Below, piece after piece: positions 34,539 through 46,741 of a DNA stretch of 64,000 nt (the stretch's first letter is position 1; every line of letters starts with the position of its first letter). A program made the translations under genes and the position numbers. Under the pieces are notes generated by a model. It did not search any database. It was not told the origin of the DNA and saw nothing but the letters and a program-made list of their open reading frames with translations. The stretch comes from Isoetes taiwanensis (taxonomy: Eukaryota > Streptophyta > Lycopodiopsida > Isoetales > Isoetaceae). The stretch lies in NCBI GenBank assembly GCA_021234155.1, contig JAJEKV010000113.1:186001-250000 (forward strand). The letters are read 5' to 3'.

Positions 34539-34800
34539 TGTGACGCTCCCCGAACATATACGATGCTCCCATCGTATAAATACGGAAAATTCTCCTCCCA
34601 TGGCGACTCCTTCACCACAGAAAGGCCCTCCGTCTAACTCGGACCACTTGTGATGGGCAAGTGTCCGGATGAAGGACACGGAGGTGTCATTCATCCCATG
34701 CCTTCTATGGGAATCCTATATAGCGGAAGCGTACATACATGTTAGCACCTGGCAACAATACAAATAGATAATATGCCACCACGAAGGGTGGCTCATCCAT
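34539..34800 (+). mobile_element. Possible truncated LTR start
   Basis: TGTGACGCTCC (34539-34549) matches the first 11 bases of the solo LTR at 35186, and both are followed by an ATATACG/ATAAATACG motif. No matching right end (GGAGCGTCACA) is found for it before 35186, so it may be a truncated relative of the same LTR family. The end coordinate is nominal. Confidence 0.3.
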
Positions 34801-35180
34801 CATCAATACGAACAACAACATAATACCTAAAATAGGAAATGCACCATAAATGAGGATTCTACCCTGGGCTCAGACTCAAAGGGGTCAACTGACAATCAGG
34901 GCCTCCCCGATCACAAATGACTAATCATGACAATGGCGCTATCGGCATAGAACAATGGCTAGGGTAGTACACTCCATCCGCCCCTCCTCTGCACACTTTG
35001 CAGATAGGCTGAAGCATGCTATGGCATGTTTCACAAGGCCCCCAAAAATAAACTACTATATTTAAGCAATAATAATTCATTTAAAAAAACATGGTATACG
35101 TGGTTTTTTATGCATGTCTTTTTTTGGTAGGAGAAAACCACACCTTGTAGTGGTTTATTGAAATGGATAGTGGTTTGTGA

Positions 35181-37158
35181 TATGGTGTGACGCTCCAGGG
35201 ATATACGCCATAAATACGTATATTTCCAGGTCCGTCACTATACAAGTCTATCTTCATAGCCTTGTATACCATAGATTGTGGCACTAGGGGGCATGACTAA
35301 GTTATTCATATAACTTAGCCAACCTTAGGTTAAGACCATTTTCCACGTGGCCTTAACCTATTGGGCACCCGCCACACGGACTTACCCTATTGGAGCCACG
35401 TGGCATAACATGTGAACCCTAACCTATAAAGGCCTAAACCCTAACCCTAGGCCTCTTTTCTGGATCCAACAATCTGGGAACCTTCCTCGGCCAGAATCTC
35501 CTTTTGAGAACCGCTTGTCTTGTGGCACAAGATAGCACCCAAGCAAGTCCCCAGAGCGCAACGCATCGCCAGGAGGGGAGCTACCAACACTTCGAGACCA
35601 TGGAGATGCCAGGATTGGGAGGGAGTGCTCCTGGAGCAGGTACATAGAGTAGTGAGCTCTTAGTAGTTCATCTGGAAGTTAGCACTCCAGATGGGTTAGT
35701 ATTTCGTATCTAGAGTAGAGACATCCTAGAAACCTTGTTGAACATCTTGAACCCTAATCAAGGAACCCTAACTGTAAGTTAGATATGTATGATTAGGTTA
35801 AGATGTTCTTATGATGATTATCATGTTATGATGCTATGTGATGTTGGTTGATCATGTTTGCTCCTCTTGTATTGGGAAGGGGGGTAGAGACCTAGTAGCC
35901 ATTACGTAGTATGCTCCTAGTTAGATCCCTTAGTTCCTATTATATGCGGCCTGTGCATAAGAGCCCACCGGGCTATGGGGGCTATGATGTGACTCAGCAC
36001 TACGCAACGGGGCTAGAGGCAATACGGAGGGAGGATCCCTGCTGAGCGTGGCTACTGGGGATCCCATAGCGGGCTAGGCCTATGGCCGGTCACTTTGTGT
36101 GGGCCGGGCATGGGTCTGACACCTCCTGGGGCAATGGTGTCGCCTTGCCTCTCAGGAGTTGCAAGTGTCGGCTTGGCTCCTGTTTTGGGGGGTTAAGTCG
36201 GGTACGAATCGTGTGTCGCCACGATTCTCTAGCCGCCCGTGGAATTTTTAGACCCTGGGAAGGGGAGATGCAACCCTTCCTGCCTCGACGGACCGGGGAG
36301 ATGCAACCTGGAGTAGTCCCGATGGGTGATACCATGGCATTGCGTATCCGGAAGGCTAGAATCATGCCAGAGCCCGATCTAGCTCATCTGCAAGGTATGC
36401 ACAGGAGGGGCGAATGGAGTGGTCAACCCTAGCCATTGTCTATAGCCAGCCCCGCCATTGTTATGACTCGGTCTGCTCTATCTTGAGGCTCAGCCAGTCA
36501 GTCATCTTCCGGCATATGATTATCTTCTCTGTGGTTATAGATATGTGGGATGAGCTACCCTTCAAGGTAGCATGATGTGTTGTATTGCTAGTTCTGACGT
36601 TGTTTATGCTTCCACTGTGATAGGAGCCCATAGGGAAAGGGCGTGCAAGACACCTTCGTGTTCCCTTCTCGCACTAGGATCACCCCAGAGTGCAGGATAG
36701 ACGGAGGACCTGTGCGGTCGGAGGACCGGATGAGGGATTTCCTACGGAGTGCAGTGTTGTTTCCGTATGGGTACGGTACCTTTCAAGTACTTAGCATACC
36801 GTACCAGGGGTACGGTACGTACGGAATGAAAAATGAAATGTTTTGTGTTCAAATTTTTGGAGTTTTCAACACAAGTACGGTAAGTATTTTAAAGGTGCGG
36901 TACGTATTTTATAGGTATTTTATAGGTACTATAAGTATTTTACAAGTATTTTATAGGTACGGTGCGTATTTTATAAGTACGGTAACAACATTTTTTAACG
37001 TACTGGTTTTTTTTTCGGTACGTTAAAAGCTCAGAGGTACGTTACGAGGTATGATACGTAAAATACTTACAATATCGTACAGGTACGGTAAGTACGTAAC
37101 AACACTGACAGAGTGTACGGTCGGGTGCCGTATATTTTGTAGGGAGCGTCACATATGG
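35181..37158. mobile_element. Solo LTR (gypsy-type), TSD TATGG
   Basis: 35186-37153 (1968 bp) begins TGTGACGCTCC and ends GGGAGCGTCACA, so it has TG..CA ends within an 11-12 bp inverted repeat. The five bases before it (35181-35185) and after it (37154-37158) are both TATGG. It has no internal gag/pol. A CCTATAAAGGCC box (35423-35434) followed by AAACCCTAACCCTAGGCC resembles an LTR promoter. The length and the TGTGACGC..GCGTCACA ends fit Ty3/gypsy chromovirus LTRs. I infer a solo LTR left by LTR-LTR recombination. Confidence 0.85.
36765..37110. repeat. GGTACGGTA / TATTTTATAGGTAC tract inside the solo LTR
   Basis: Many copies of GGTACGGTAC-like and AGTATTTTATAGGTAC-like units alternate. They are flanked by AGTGCAGTGTTGTTTCCGTA on the left and ACGTAACAACACTGACAGAG on the right; GTGTTGTT..C and AACAACAC are inverted. 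The tract could itself be a nested foldback. Confidence 0.7.
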
Positions 37159-39022
37159 TTACCAATGTTGGTTATGAGTGCTATAGTGGTTTGTTAAAAC
37201 TAGTTGTGGTTTATGAGATAATTGTATAATACTATATTGGTCCTTTGAAACTACTAGTAATTTTTTAAAACCACTCTCTAAATTGTGCATGTTTTGGGAG
37301 CTAGTTTTATTATGCTCAATCAATTCATGCCACTTATGTTTTCCTTGTTGGCATATTGATCCGTGAAAATAAATCATTTATGGTACTGTATATTTTGATT
37401 TTAAAATTGATTAAGCATAAAGAAGGCAAAGGAAATGGGCAAGTGGTGTGCATATTGGATCACATTAGGATAATTTAGATTATCATTTGAGAATCATCCA
37501 GTAGACAATCAGTATGTACCAACTTGGCAATTACATTCGTATATGTACCGCTTGCACGGTTAATCCCACGAACAAAAAGAATCTAATGAAATTGGGGACT
37601 TCGAAATATCAATATGCCTTATATTGCAATATAATACAACAATGGCATTATTCTTATGCAAGTTTACATATGGTGCCTTGTAAGGCTCCATAAAGGACAA
37701 AACATGTCCAAGACCTGTTTACAGATTAAGTTTTAGAAACAAAGCAGGGTTTGCAGCTTGGCTGCACCAAAAGTAATTTACTAAGATTAATAGACATTTA
37801 AATGTCAAAGATGACATATCCCAAGTTCTTGAATTCAAAAAATGGTCGAACAACTTCAGAATGTGCAACTCTAAAAGGTTAATTGTTCATGAAGCACAAC
37901 TTGAGAGCGTGCCTTCCATCTATGGAAGTTCATAGCAGCCAGCACACAAAACTCTTCTGTCCAAGTATTTTAATACAAAAAGCTCCAGTAGCATCTCCAT
38001 AATGATCAATTCAAATAACTCCATTTTTTCATCAAATAAATCCTTACAGTTCACCATCCATCATAGCAAAATTCAAGCGTAGCAGTTAAATACATGGAAC
38101 TGTCTGTAAGAGATTCAAAAAGTATGTCCATTAATTCTAGAAATTTTACAAATCAAGAGCCATTTATCAAAAGCAAGTTTGAGAACCACCACCCGTAACT
38201 ATGTCAAACACAATGCATGCACAAGACATGGTAATCCTAAGAATTGAAGCATGGAACAATTTTGATAGAGAGTTAGGGGAATAGAGCATATAATAAGTAG
38301 CAAATGTATTATTCTAAATAAAATAGTATTGTAACAATCTAATCAGGATAATACCCAATTAAGTTTAAAAATGTTTTCTACAAAACTTTGGTTGGAAAAA
38401 AAAGGTTTTAATCAAAATTAAGATTTTTATGAGAGGTTTTTTTTACCAAACCATTGTATGTAATATCTAAGTCACTAAAAATAGATAAAGAAGAGAACCA
38501 CTAGGGAGAGAATGCCAATTGTTTTTGCGTTCATAACTTGAGCTACAAATGTCAGATTCATATGTTCTGGGGCCTTTTGGAAAGCTTATGTAGAGAGCTT
38601 TCCATTGACTTATGATTAGACCCAGATCTATCAAGATAAGTATCTGCTTTTTGTACGTGTCAATCTTGATACCTATTTGCAAAGTGCATGCCATATGCAG
38701 ATTTGATGGTAATATAATTTTTATCATAACTTTTGAATCCAGACTCCTGTTTTTTATTGTGTTGGAAAGCTTTCTCTGGGATCTTTCTGATGATGTATGA
38801 TATGCTCATATTTGGTTAAGTTTTCAGGCGAATTTGGTAGGGTTTCACACCCCACTAGTTGATTAATACATGATTTGCATAGCACCAAATCATACTCTCT
38901 GCCTAGTTGATCATTCTGGTCATGTTCTTTGTCCTGCATCATTGTAGTGCAGTAATAAGCTTTTATGAAGATATTGAAGAGGTACGTTATGATGGCCACG
39001 TTTTGTGTCAGAAAGAAAAAAA
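37159..39022. other. Intergenic, no gene seen
   Basis: AT-rich, with short frames only. No recognised protein, RNA or clear repeat. Confidence 0.45.
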
Positions 39023-39150
39023 TTGAAACTTTTTATTTTGGTGTGTTATATGTTATTCATGAACTTGCCAATGTTTCTTGAATTTTTATTTCTTTTTCAA
39101 AAAAAAAAAAAACAACGTCTTCAATAACACACCAAAACAAAAAGTTTCAA
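39023..39150. repeat. 27-bp inverted repeat, 74-nt loop
   Basis: The left arm is 39023-39049 (starts TTGAAACTTTTT, ends GGTGTGTTAT) and the right arm 39124-39150 (starts ATAACACACC, ends AAAGTTTCAA). They pair at 26 of 27 positions. The loop contains an A run. In size and pairing it could be a small-RNA-like hairpin or a micro-MITE. Confidence 0.85.
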
Positions 39151-39841
39151 ATTTTAGCAATAATATTAGCAATGGTGTTTCAAAGTCAGGGCACTTACAC
39201 ATGAGAAATTCTAAAATGCAATATTTCAGGGGTATGATATACCAACAGACGTATGTGAGCTAAGCAGCCATCAAGGATAAAACTTGCAATACAATCATGA
39301 TATTTCTAAGTCATTCATAAAAACACAATTAACAGGCATCTCGACGAAGTTCCACAATAATGACATGATAATTCAAATTTTCACCTTTTTCAAAAAATGT
39401 TCTAATTTGGAACTTCTAGGTCTAAAAGAGCTGATAACCTCTCGTGAAATTCATTTTAAAAGTGCAGTGTAATGTTCATCTTCCACTCCAAATGTCGTTT
39501 GTGCATATTAACCTCCTCGGGGTTACACATGGTAAACCCACAAGCGGTGTTAGTCGTTATATATAGGTTTAACCACATGTGACCTTCTGCATCCAGGAGT
39601 CTACAATACACGATCCATTGGACTTGAAATTATGCCAACGAATCGCACATAGCCATTTAAACAACACACACAAGGTTATTACAAATTAAACCAACATGCT
39701 GGCTAGGGACTTCAAGGTCCCAAAGGGCTTACGAAACGTAAAACATTCTCGCAAATAATGAAGGATTCATGTTAGAAATAGGATGCGATTCGCTGGTGAT
39801 TGCTGTCAGGATCGCTGCCGACCTTGCAAATCCAGGCCGGG
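39151..39841. other. Intergenic, no gene seen
   Basis: AT-rich and unremarkable. GC content rises sharply at about 39800. Confidence 0.4.
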
Positions 39842-41308
39842 GACCTTGCAGGGGATCCCCTCACAAGAGGGGAGAGTCCTGGACCCCGTGGGAGGCGGGA
39901 TCCAAAAAAAGTTCCCAAGGCAGCCCCTTCCGGCGCCGTCCCGGGCCGCGACGCTAATGACCACCCTCCCGAGCCCGGTTCCCCTATCCGACCGTTGGAT
40001 CCTCCGCTTCGGGGCCCCTCTTGGGAAGGCCCAAAGATTCCAGATCGGTCCGAGAACTTGTCAAACCCTTGAAGGCGCCCCCGGTCGGCCTTGTAGAAAC
40101 CGCGCAGTGTTTTGTCGCTCGAAAGCACCTGGGAGGTTCGGAATGGCAATCGACCGCCAAGTCATCCGGAATGGCTTAAATTACCCTAGGGAGCAAGTTA
40201 CAAGGTCGGTTTTACAAAGAAAGAAACACTCACGCCCTCCACAAGATCCAGGCATCCACATCCTAGGCCAATTGACTACGAGTGTGATGGATGGAGTGAG
40301 CTACTTTGGCTTTCTTGGAGGTTGGGTGGTCTTACGTACGAACTTGGTCCCCATGGCAATGTCGACGTTTCGAGTCCATTGGCAGAGCCAAATCAAGGGT
40401 TCCGGAGAGAGGAGGTCACCCGTCCGGCCCCTGTGGCCTTGGGAGAGGAAATTGGTCAAGCAACTTCCGGGGATCTTAGGGTCCCCTCTCTCAAGCCAAC
40501 ACCCCAACTCCCGTCAAGACACGCCGCAAGGTCTCGGCCAAATCGGTAAGGAGAGGGTTTCAAATGTAAACCCCCGGAGTTGCTAGGGTTCTAGAAGGGT
40601 TTACATTTTGGGGCCGAATCTTGGTCTTAATTCTGTATAGTTGGGACTCGTAGAAGTCGGGCCAAGAACGCTGAGCAAGGGAACCGACGAACATAGTTTG
40701 GGTCCATATCCTCCGATGTGGCAATTAGAAGTCGGGGGCTTTTGCAGGCAAGACATTCATAAATTCGTAATTAATGCATTGTACGAAAATAAATTCTGAT
40801 TTTTGCCACCGGATTCCTAATTCATCTCCAAAGACCTACGGCCCAATTTTGAATTTTTGGAGAAGGTCTAGGTCAAAGGGTTAGCATTAGAACGCGGTCG
40901 GGCAAAGACGTTCGGCAACCGAGCCGCACCCTACCCCAAGTCAAACGAGGCCAAGACCTTGCGGGGATCCCTCACAAGAGGGGAGAGTCCGGACCCGGAG
41001 AGGCGAGGATCCAAAAGGTTGCCGAGGCAGCCCCTTCCTGGCAGCGCTCCCGGGCCCGCTGCGCTAATGACCAACCTCTCCGGGCCCGGTTCCCCTATCC
41101 CAGCCGTTGGATCCTCCGCTTCGGGGCCCCTCTTCGGGAAGGCCCAAAAGATTCCGGATCGAATGCCGTGCGTAGAACTTGTCAAACCATGGGCGTCCCG
41201 AGGTCCGCCTTGTAGAAACCGCCCAAAGATGTTTTGTCGCTTCGAACCGGGAGGCTCGGAATGGCAAATCGACCACGCCAAATCGTCCGGAATGGCGAAG
41301 TTACCCTA
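39842..41308. mobile_element. GC-rich element with ~350-bp direct repeats (LTR or TRIM-like)
   Basis: 39842-40188 and 40955-41308 are diverged direct repeats: both have GATCCCTCACAAGAGGGGAG (with a small indel), CCGTTGGATCCTCCGCTTCG, CTTGTAGAAACCGC and TCCGGAATGGC. They enclose about 766 bp with no gag/pol motifs. The whole is strongly GC-rich in an AT-rich setting. This fits a terminal-repeat element in miniature or two copies of one repeat. TG..CA ends and a target duplication are not evident. Long frames here follow from the GC content. Confidence 0.5.
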
Positions 41309-42680
41309 AAATACACATATCCAAAGAGACATGAATAACTTTCCTCACTGAAACTCCTGAATTAATGACACCTTGAAACCCATGCGCCATGTTTTGGCTC
41401 CGAAGCATGGCTAACTACTTCTAGATAAGCAGTGGCTTATCTAGGGCACACATCCGCTATGGCAGAACTATCGCATACAATAAATTTGAAATAGAGATAA
41501 CTCAAAAAAGAGTGCAAGGAGTAGGTTTTTGTGATCATAAAAAACTGTGACATATCTTATATTATAATGTTATTGGGTAAGTATGTCGTCAACCAAACCC
41601 TAACCCTATTTTCGACATTTAGGGTTCTCATCTTATCTTATCTGCATGTTTCTAAGTAGGGTAAAATTTTATCGCAGAAGGCAAGATCCGGCCAAGAATG
41701 GAAGATACAGACCTATTTGCAACAGTAGATTTATGGATTAGATGCCTAATCTTGCAGATAGCGCGTTTGAGGAAGAAGCAGAACCGGATGCACAAACAGA
41801 ATAGAAGATTTTCAGGCCGGATTTAGAGCTATCAAGGCCGGATTCGAGCAAGCAGGCAGTTCAAATGTAAGCTGGAAACTCGAAAAAGAGCAAGCAGGGT
41901 CTATTCTTCAGCTTAAAATGAATGTTTCAAAGTTGGACACAACGCTAGATTGGTAGTCAAAGCCAGGTTTGAAGCGTACAGGCTGGAAATAAGCCGGATC
42001 AGCTAAAGGGATAAACATTTGTCTGCAGAAATACCAGATACAAAAAACACTGTATGTTAGGGTTCTGTAGCACCGAAATTAAGAAATAAGCTGGCTAAGA
42101 AGACATAGAGCCGAAGATCATGGATTTTTAGAAAGTTTCAAGGATAAAAGAAAAGAACGATTTCATGGAATACAGTTTTCCCAGACAGATAGAGCAAAGA
42201 AAGGAAAAATAGTCTTTCCCTAATAATACTAGAAATGATCAGCTAAATAAAAAATATTGGGGAGACAAGGCTGATCTCTGGGATTGTGAGAGCTCCTGCT
42301 CAAGCTTCAGTTGCACCTTCAGTGCCAACGGCAGTTTTATTGTTTAACTACACTACTGCCATGCTGCAAGAAAAACCCAAAACCCAGCAGGTACGTTATT
42401 ATATTCTGTTTAATTTGGTTTATTAGCTTGAAAAAGCCATGGCTAGAGCAAGTTATGAAAAGGCTTCAGAAACCTGAATGTCAAGATTTTGAGAAAAGGA
42501 ATAGGTGATCTACATGCTTGCCAAAGTGGCAACAAGCCTAGGACAAGCTTCCTTACTCTTACTCTGTAATTCAATTATTTGCATGCAGGGCCAGATTTGC
42601 TGCATTCCATGCTTGGTCTCTGATCTATATGCTGGAAGAGGCACAAGGTATACTGCCCTCGGCAGATGAAACCATATTTT
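41309..42680. other. Intergenic, no gene seen
   Basis: Scattered short repeats of GGCCGGATT-like phrases (41690-42000). No gene is supported. Confidence 0.4.
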
Positions 42681-42801
42681 AAATTAGTCATAACCACCTG
42701 GGTATTGAGCCATGGCAATGGCAATGGCAGATGGTGTTCTAAAATTAATCATAACCACCTGGGTATTGAGCCATGGCAATGGCAATGGCAGATGGTGTTT
42801 A
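42681..42801 (+). repeat. ~60-bp tandem duplication
   Basis: 42681-42741 and 42742-42801 both read AAATTA.TCATAACCACCTG, GGTATTGAGCCATGGCAATG and GCAATGGCAGATGGTGTT. They differ at one or two bases. Confidence 0.95.
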
Positions 42802-44184
42802 CATCACACATGGCACAATGGAAAATAATAGAGATTGACTCTAAACTTCATATGGAAACATGTCTGCCAGCAATTTTTCTTTACCAAGCTTCAGGTTATA
42901 TTATGTAGACTTGGAGATAATGTAATTACTCTTCTTTATTCAACCTATTTAGTTGTCTCTCAACTTGATATTTCATTCTTTGTTGGAATGTTAAGTAGGT
43001 TATGAAGGTTATCTCATTGGAAGGCAGCAAATTCTTGCTCATCTAATGGGATTTGTTAAGCAGGAATGATATAATCAGCTCAAGCTTATAAAATTTCAGA
43101 CTGATTAAGTCATGTTTCCGACTAAGAATGAACATGAAGAGAATGTGTGCGAGGGTCATCTAGATGATTATGCATACGCTACATTGACACGTGCTATATT
43201 TGATTTTAGATTAAAATTTATATATGCTTCATCTAAAACGTTGTCATCTACTTCTTTATCTATTTGTCATATTTAATCTTTTGTGAGCTTATATGTGCAA
43301 TAAAAAGAATCAATCGTGACTTCAATACACTGAACAATTACAAAAGGGTGCGATTTTTTTAGTAGACAAGATTTTTTATCTAATTCATAGCTTATATAGA
43401 AAAGTTCCAACGAGTGTTTTGTTTTCACATGTGGTCGGTTCTTAAATATAGTTAGACTATGACACATGGACGTTGTATGCTCTATGTGCTTTAGAAGGAA
43501 ACCATTTAGATGGCACATTTATAACTCATAAAGAATCCAGTTCACTTGCTCTATATAATTGCTTACACATGATATAATTGCCTAACTCATACAATAATTC
43601 CATGAACACATACATGTGCTTTAAAGGGTATAGATTGAGACAATTAAGTTGCTCCAAAAACAAGATGTTTGCTCAGTCATAATTGGCTTTATTGAACGTG
43701 ATAAGGACGGTCCCCACTTACGTTAAAACCTCTGTTCTAGAGATTTTACATATAAGCATAGTTCTCAAAATTTAACATGCTATAATACATGCAACACATT
43801 AATACCCCACTCTTGATGTACAATCACAGGAACGTCCACATCAATTTCCTATAGTTAATGCGACCCAAAGGTTTTGAGAGCCCTTAGGGACAACTTAAAT
43901 TTAGAGTACCACAGTATTTGACAATAAATAATAATTTCTCTACGGATTTGCCTAATTATATTAGGTTTTATAAAATGAATGAAATGAAAGGGTTTCCACA
44001 CACGTCTCAACTTATGCTTGTAAAGAACGCCAAGCACCATTACTAGTAAGATATAAGGAGAATAGCCATGTGACATATTAAGAGAACGGAGAGGGTGCAA
44101 GGCAATCAACACCCTCCCATTTTAATAAATAAGATGGCAAAAAATATTTCAAGTTTGAAAGCCGGAAATTCTTTAGCGTTAGGG
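42802..44184. other. Intergenic, no gene seen
   Basis: AT-rich, with no supported feature. Confidence 0.45.
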
Positions 44185-44412
44185 TTAGGTTAGGCATTTT
44201 GAGTTCAGAGAGGCGGGAGAAGCTTCAGATGCATTTGGTTGAACGGCTGATCCACATCCTGTATAGTATTGAAGCTTGCGGGAAGCAATATAGGAGATGG
44301 ATTTTTGGCCACAAGGGCTTATTCCAGTGCTTGGATTGAAAACAATGTGTAGCTTTCTGAAGGCATCTGTGATTTCGATTAAGGAAGAAAAAGAGCATCC
44401 ACAGGTATCCAT
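44185..44412 (-). CDS. Small ORF, unknown
   Basis: A 75-codon frame starts MDTCGCSFSSLIEITDAFRK and is Ser/Ala-rich at its end (NASEASPASLNSK). The Ser-rich, basic, weakly acidic composition could be an organelle transit peptide, but no mature domain follows. I do not recognise it. It diverges from the possible exons at 44.6-45.4 kb. Confidence 0.2.
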   Translation of the reverse strand: MDTCGCSFSSLIEITDAFRKLHIVFNPSTGISPCGQKSISYIASRKLQYYTGCGSAVQPNASEASPASLNSKCLT

Positions 44413-45123
44413 TATCTTTGCCCCAAATCTTAGCTGGAAGTTGATTGATTAATGCAAAAAAGGATCTGTGAAGAGCAGTATAATTGCCGACTGAAGCACA
44501 GAATTTTGAGTTCGAATTGATGCTCTGGTTATTTTATTCTCACGCTAGAGGGCCGGATATGATTGATTTTTTATTTTAAATCGTTGGAGGGCCTAATCCT
44601 TATAAAATTACTGCATCTATGCTATATAAATCTATAAGTTTGGTTTTGATGAATTTGGCACATTCTTGCCATGGCAGACCAGGTACCTTAAAACCATGAT
44701 TCTTGTTATCTTTCTATTTGACTAGTATTCTTTACATGCGTTTGTTCTAAAAGAAGATATGGAAAAAGGCATTCGAATACAGAACATGGATCACCATGTT
44801 TTAGGATGAATGAAGGAGCAAAAGTTACTATGGATAATGCAGGTACGTAAATATAAATATCCAATGTATTATAATGAGAATTAATTCTTGTAGGTTGATA
44901 AAGATTGTGCAGTTCATGGTTCAGATGTGGTGAAAGTGATTAGTCAATGTATGTTTCTACATAACTCTATTTAGATTCATTTTCCAGTGTTTATAGAATA
45001 TGAAGATTCCCTTCCTGCAATAATTACAGTGGATTGAATGCAAGAGAAGAAACCATGGCTGGATATGGCCATCTAATGTACAAGGGCGTCACTCTATGGT
45101 TTTTCTGGATCTCATGTTTTGCA

Positions 45124-45333
45124 GGAATAAGACAGTTGAATTTGTGTCTTCAAGTTTGCCTATGTGTCTTTTGATTGAAAGCTTCTATATACATCCACAT
45201 ATCCTTCTGTCCAGAGGAAAGGCACAGCATAGGGAACTGGCTCATCGAATTTACTATGGATTAAACTCCATCGAATGCTATAGTAGAATACTGTTGTCAA
45301 AGCCTTTAGACGTGGAATGCATCTCCTCAAATA
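45124..45333 (+). CDS. Possible internal exon
   Basis: TTTTGCAG precedes 45124 and AAA|GTAAGT follows 45333, both good plant splice signals. The open frame between reads NKTVEFVSSSLPMCLLIESF, HPHILLSRGKAQHRELAHR and IYYGLNSIECYSRILL. I recognise no family. Other GT-rich donors (44682, 44844) upstream suggest a spliced transcript, but the model is unproven. Confidence 0.25.
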
Positions 45334-45699
45334 AAGTAAGTCATTTTCTTCATATAGTTAAATGTGCACTAATCGTATCCAGAATGTGGGCATTTTGTGA
45401 ATGATGGCACTTATTGTCTATGTCCCCTTGTTAGCAAGTTTGCTTAGTATTTAATGCAGACTTCTTCAGAGTGCAACTCAAGTTTTAAATCTAAAATTTG
45501 TGAGTTTGCAGTGAGAAAGAAAAATCATTTAATATCTGAAGCAAAGATTACCATTTAGCTCCTGACCAAGCAGACATTACTGGCTATAACCTAAAATACT
45601 ATGCTCTGTTGCCTAGACTGGATCTATTTTCTAGTTCTCCAATTTCAAGATGGGTATTTTAATCTACAGCTAGAGTTTTGTACAAATGTGCCTGATAAT

Positions 45700-45759
45700 C
45701 TGTGTTTTGACACTGCAGGGATCCTTATTCTGTGTTTTGACACTGCAGGGATCCTTATT
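45700..45759 (+). repeat. Exact 30-bp tandem duplication
   Basis: CTGTGTTTTGACACTGCAGG followed by GATCCTTATT occurs at 45700-45729 and again at 45730-45759 without differences. Confidence 0.95.
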
Positions 45760-45935
45760 CTGAATATAGCTAACGACAATTTCTGACAATATCCAGAAAC
45801 ACCACCTTCCTAACATTATCATGCATTTAACAGGCACTAGGCAATCGAGTAAAGACATCTAGCCAGGAAGGTCAGGTTGTTTGAGGCTTGAGGAAGCTCC
45901 TCTTATATATAAAACATCTTACATGACTCAGAACA

Positions 45936-46741
45936 TCAACCATGCAATTGATGTGTCCTCCTTTTTGGTGAAATGTCTTGCATATGCACAAAATACCAAC
46001 GACCGATAGTTACTAGGCCAACCCGGCTACATGCAATCAGGATAGAAGAAAATGTGGCCTTGTCTGGCTTTACGCCTTTGCTTTTCATATCTTTGAAGTA
46101 GGTCAATGCAAGCATTGCATCTCCATGCAGAGCATATATCCTGATCATTGCACTCTAGGATAAGGATAACGTAGTTTGATTTGGCAACTTCTTGAAAGTC
46201 TTCCCGGCATCTTCCAAACTCCCACATTTAGCATACATGTCAACAATGACAACACCCATAACAATATCGATGTTAAACCCAAGTTCAAAAACTTGATCAC
46301 AAACGGATCTACCGATTCTAATGGCCCCTATATTGCCACATGCTTTTAGAATGTTTGATAATATGAGCTCATTTGGCATTATATCCATCTTTTGCATGTT
46401 TTCAAAACAAGCTAATGCAGAGAGTCCTTCACCATGTTGCGCATACCCTGCAATCATAGCAAGTTAATAAACATTTTGTGCGACTCCTCTAGCCTACTGC
46501 ATTTTGCATACATATCTACAAGAGCACTTCCAATGATTGTATCTAATTTAATTCCATACTCTAAATTTTGTTGATGGATAAGCATGCCCTGCTCAAGGGC
46601 ACTTATGGTGCCGCATGCTTTCGAGGCACTTGGGAATACAATTTCATCTGGTTGTACTCCCTCCTCTTGCGTCTTCTCAAAATAAATAGAATAGAATAGA
46701 CTAGAGTTTCCTTTCGTTTTGAACCTTCCATGAAAATGCAA
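45936..46741 (-). pseudogene. PPR (PLS-class) pseudogene
   Basis: The minus strand gives three consecutive PPR blocks: EEGVQPDEIVFPSASKACG ... IGSALVDMYAKCSRLEESHK; then MIAGYAQHGEGLSALACFEN ... VDMYAKCGSLEDAGKTF; then MIRIYALHGDAMLALTYFKD ... PDKATFSSILIACSRVG. The frame breaks near 46455 (a small deletion). At 46157-46155 TAG replaces the usual Trp codon of the V.W.AMI motif. A shift near 45965 puts GGHINCMVDVL in another frame, where HY.CMVDLLGRAG is expected. Intact homologues bind organellar RNA. The end is truncated before any E/DYW domain. Confidence 0.8.

Noticed and set aside
39772-40586. Long frames on both strands, up to 267 codons
   Set aside because: High GC removes stop codons; the frames contradict each other, the copy at 40.95-41.3 kb does not keep them, and no domain is seen.
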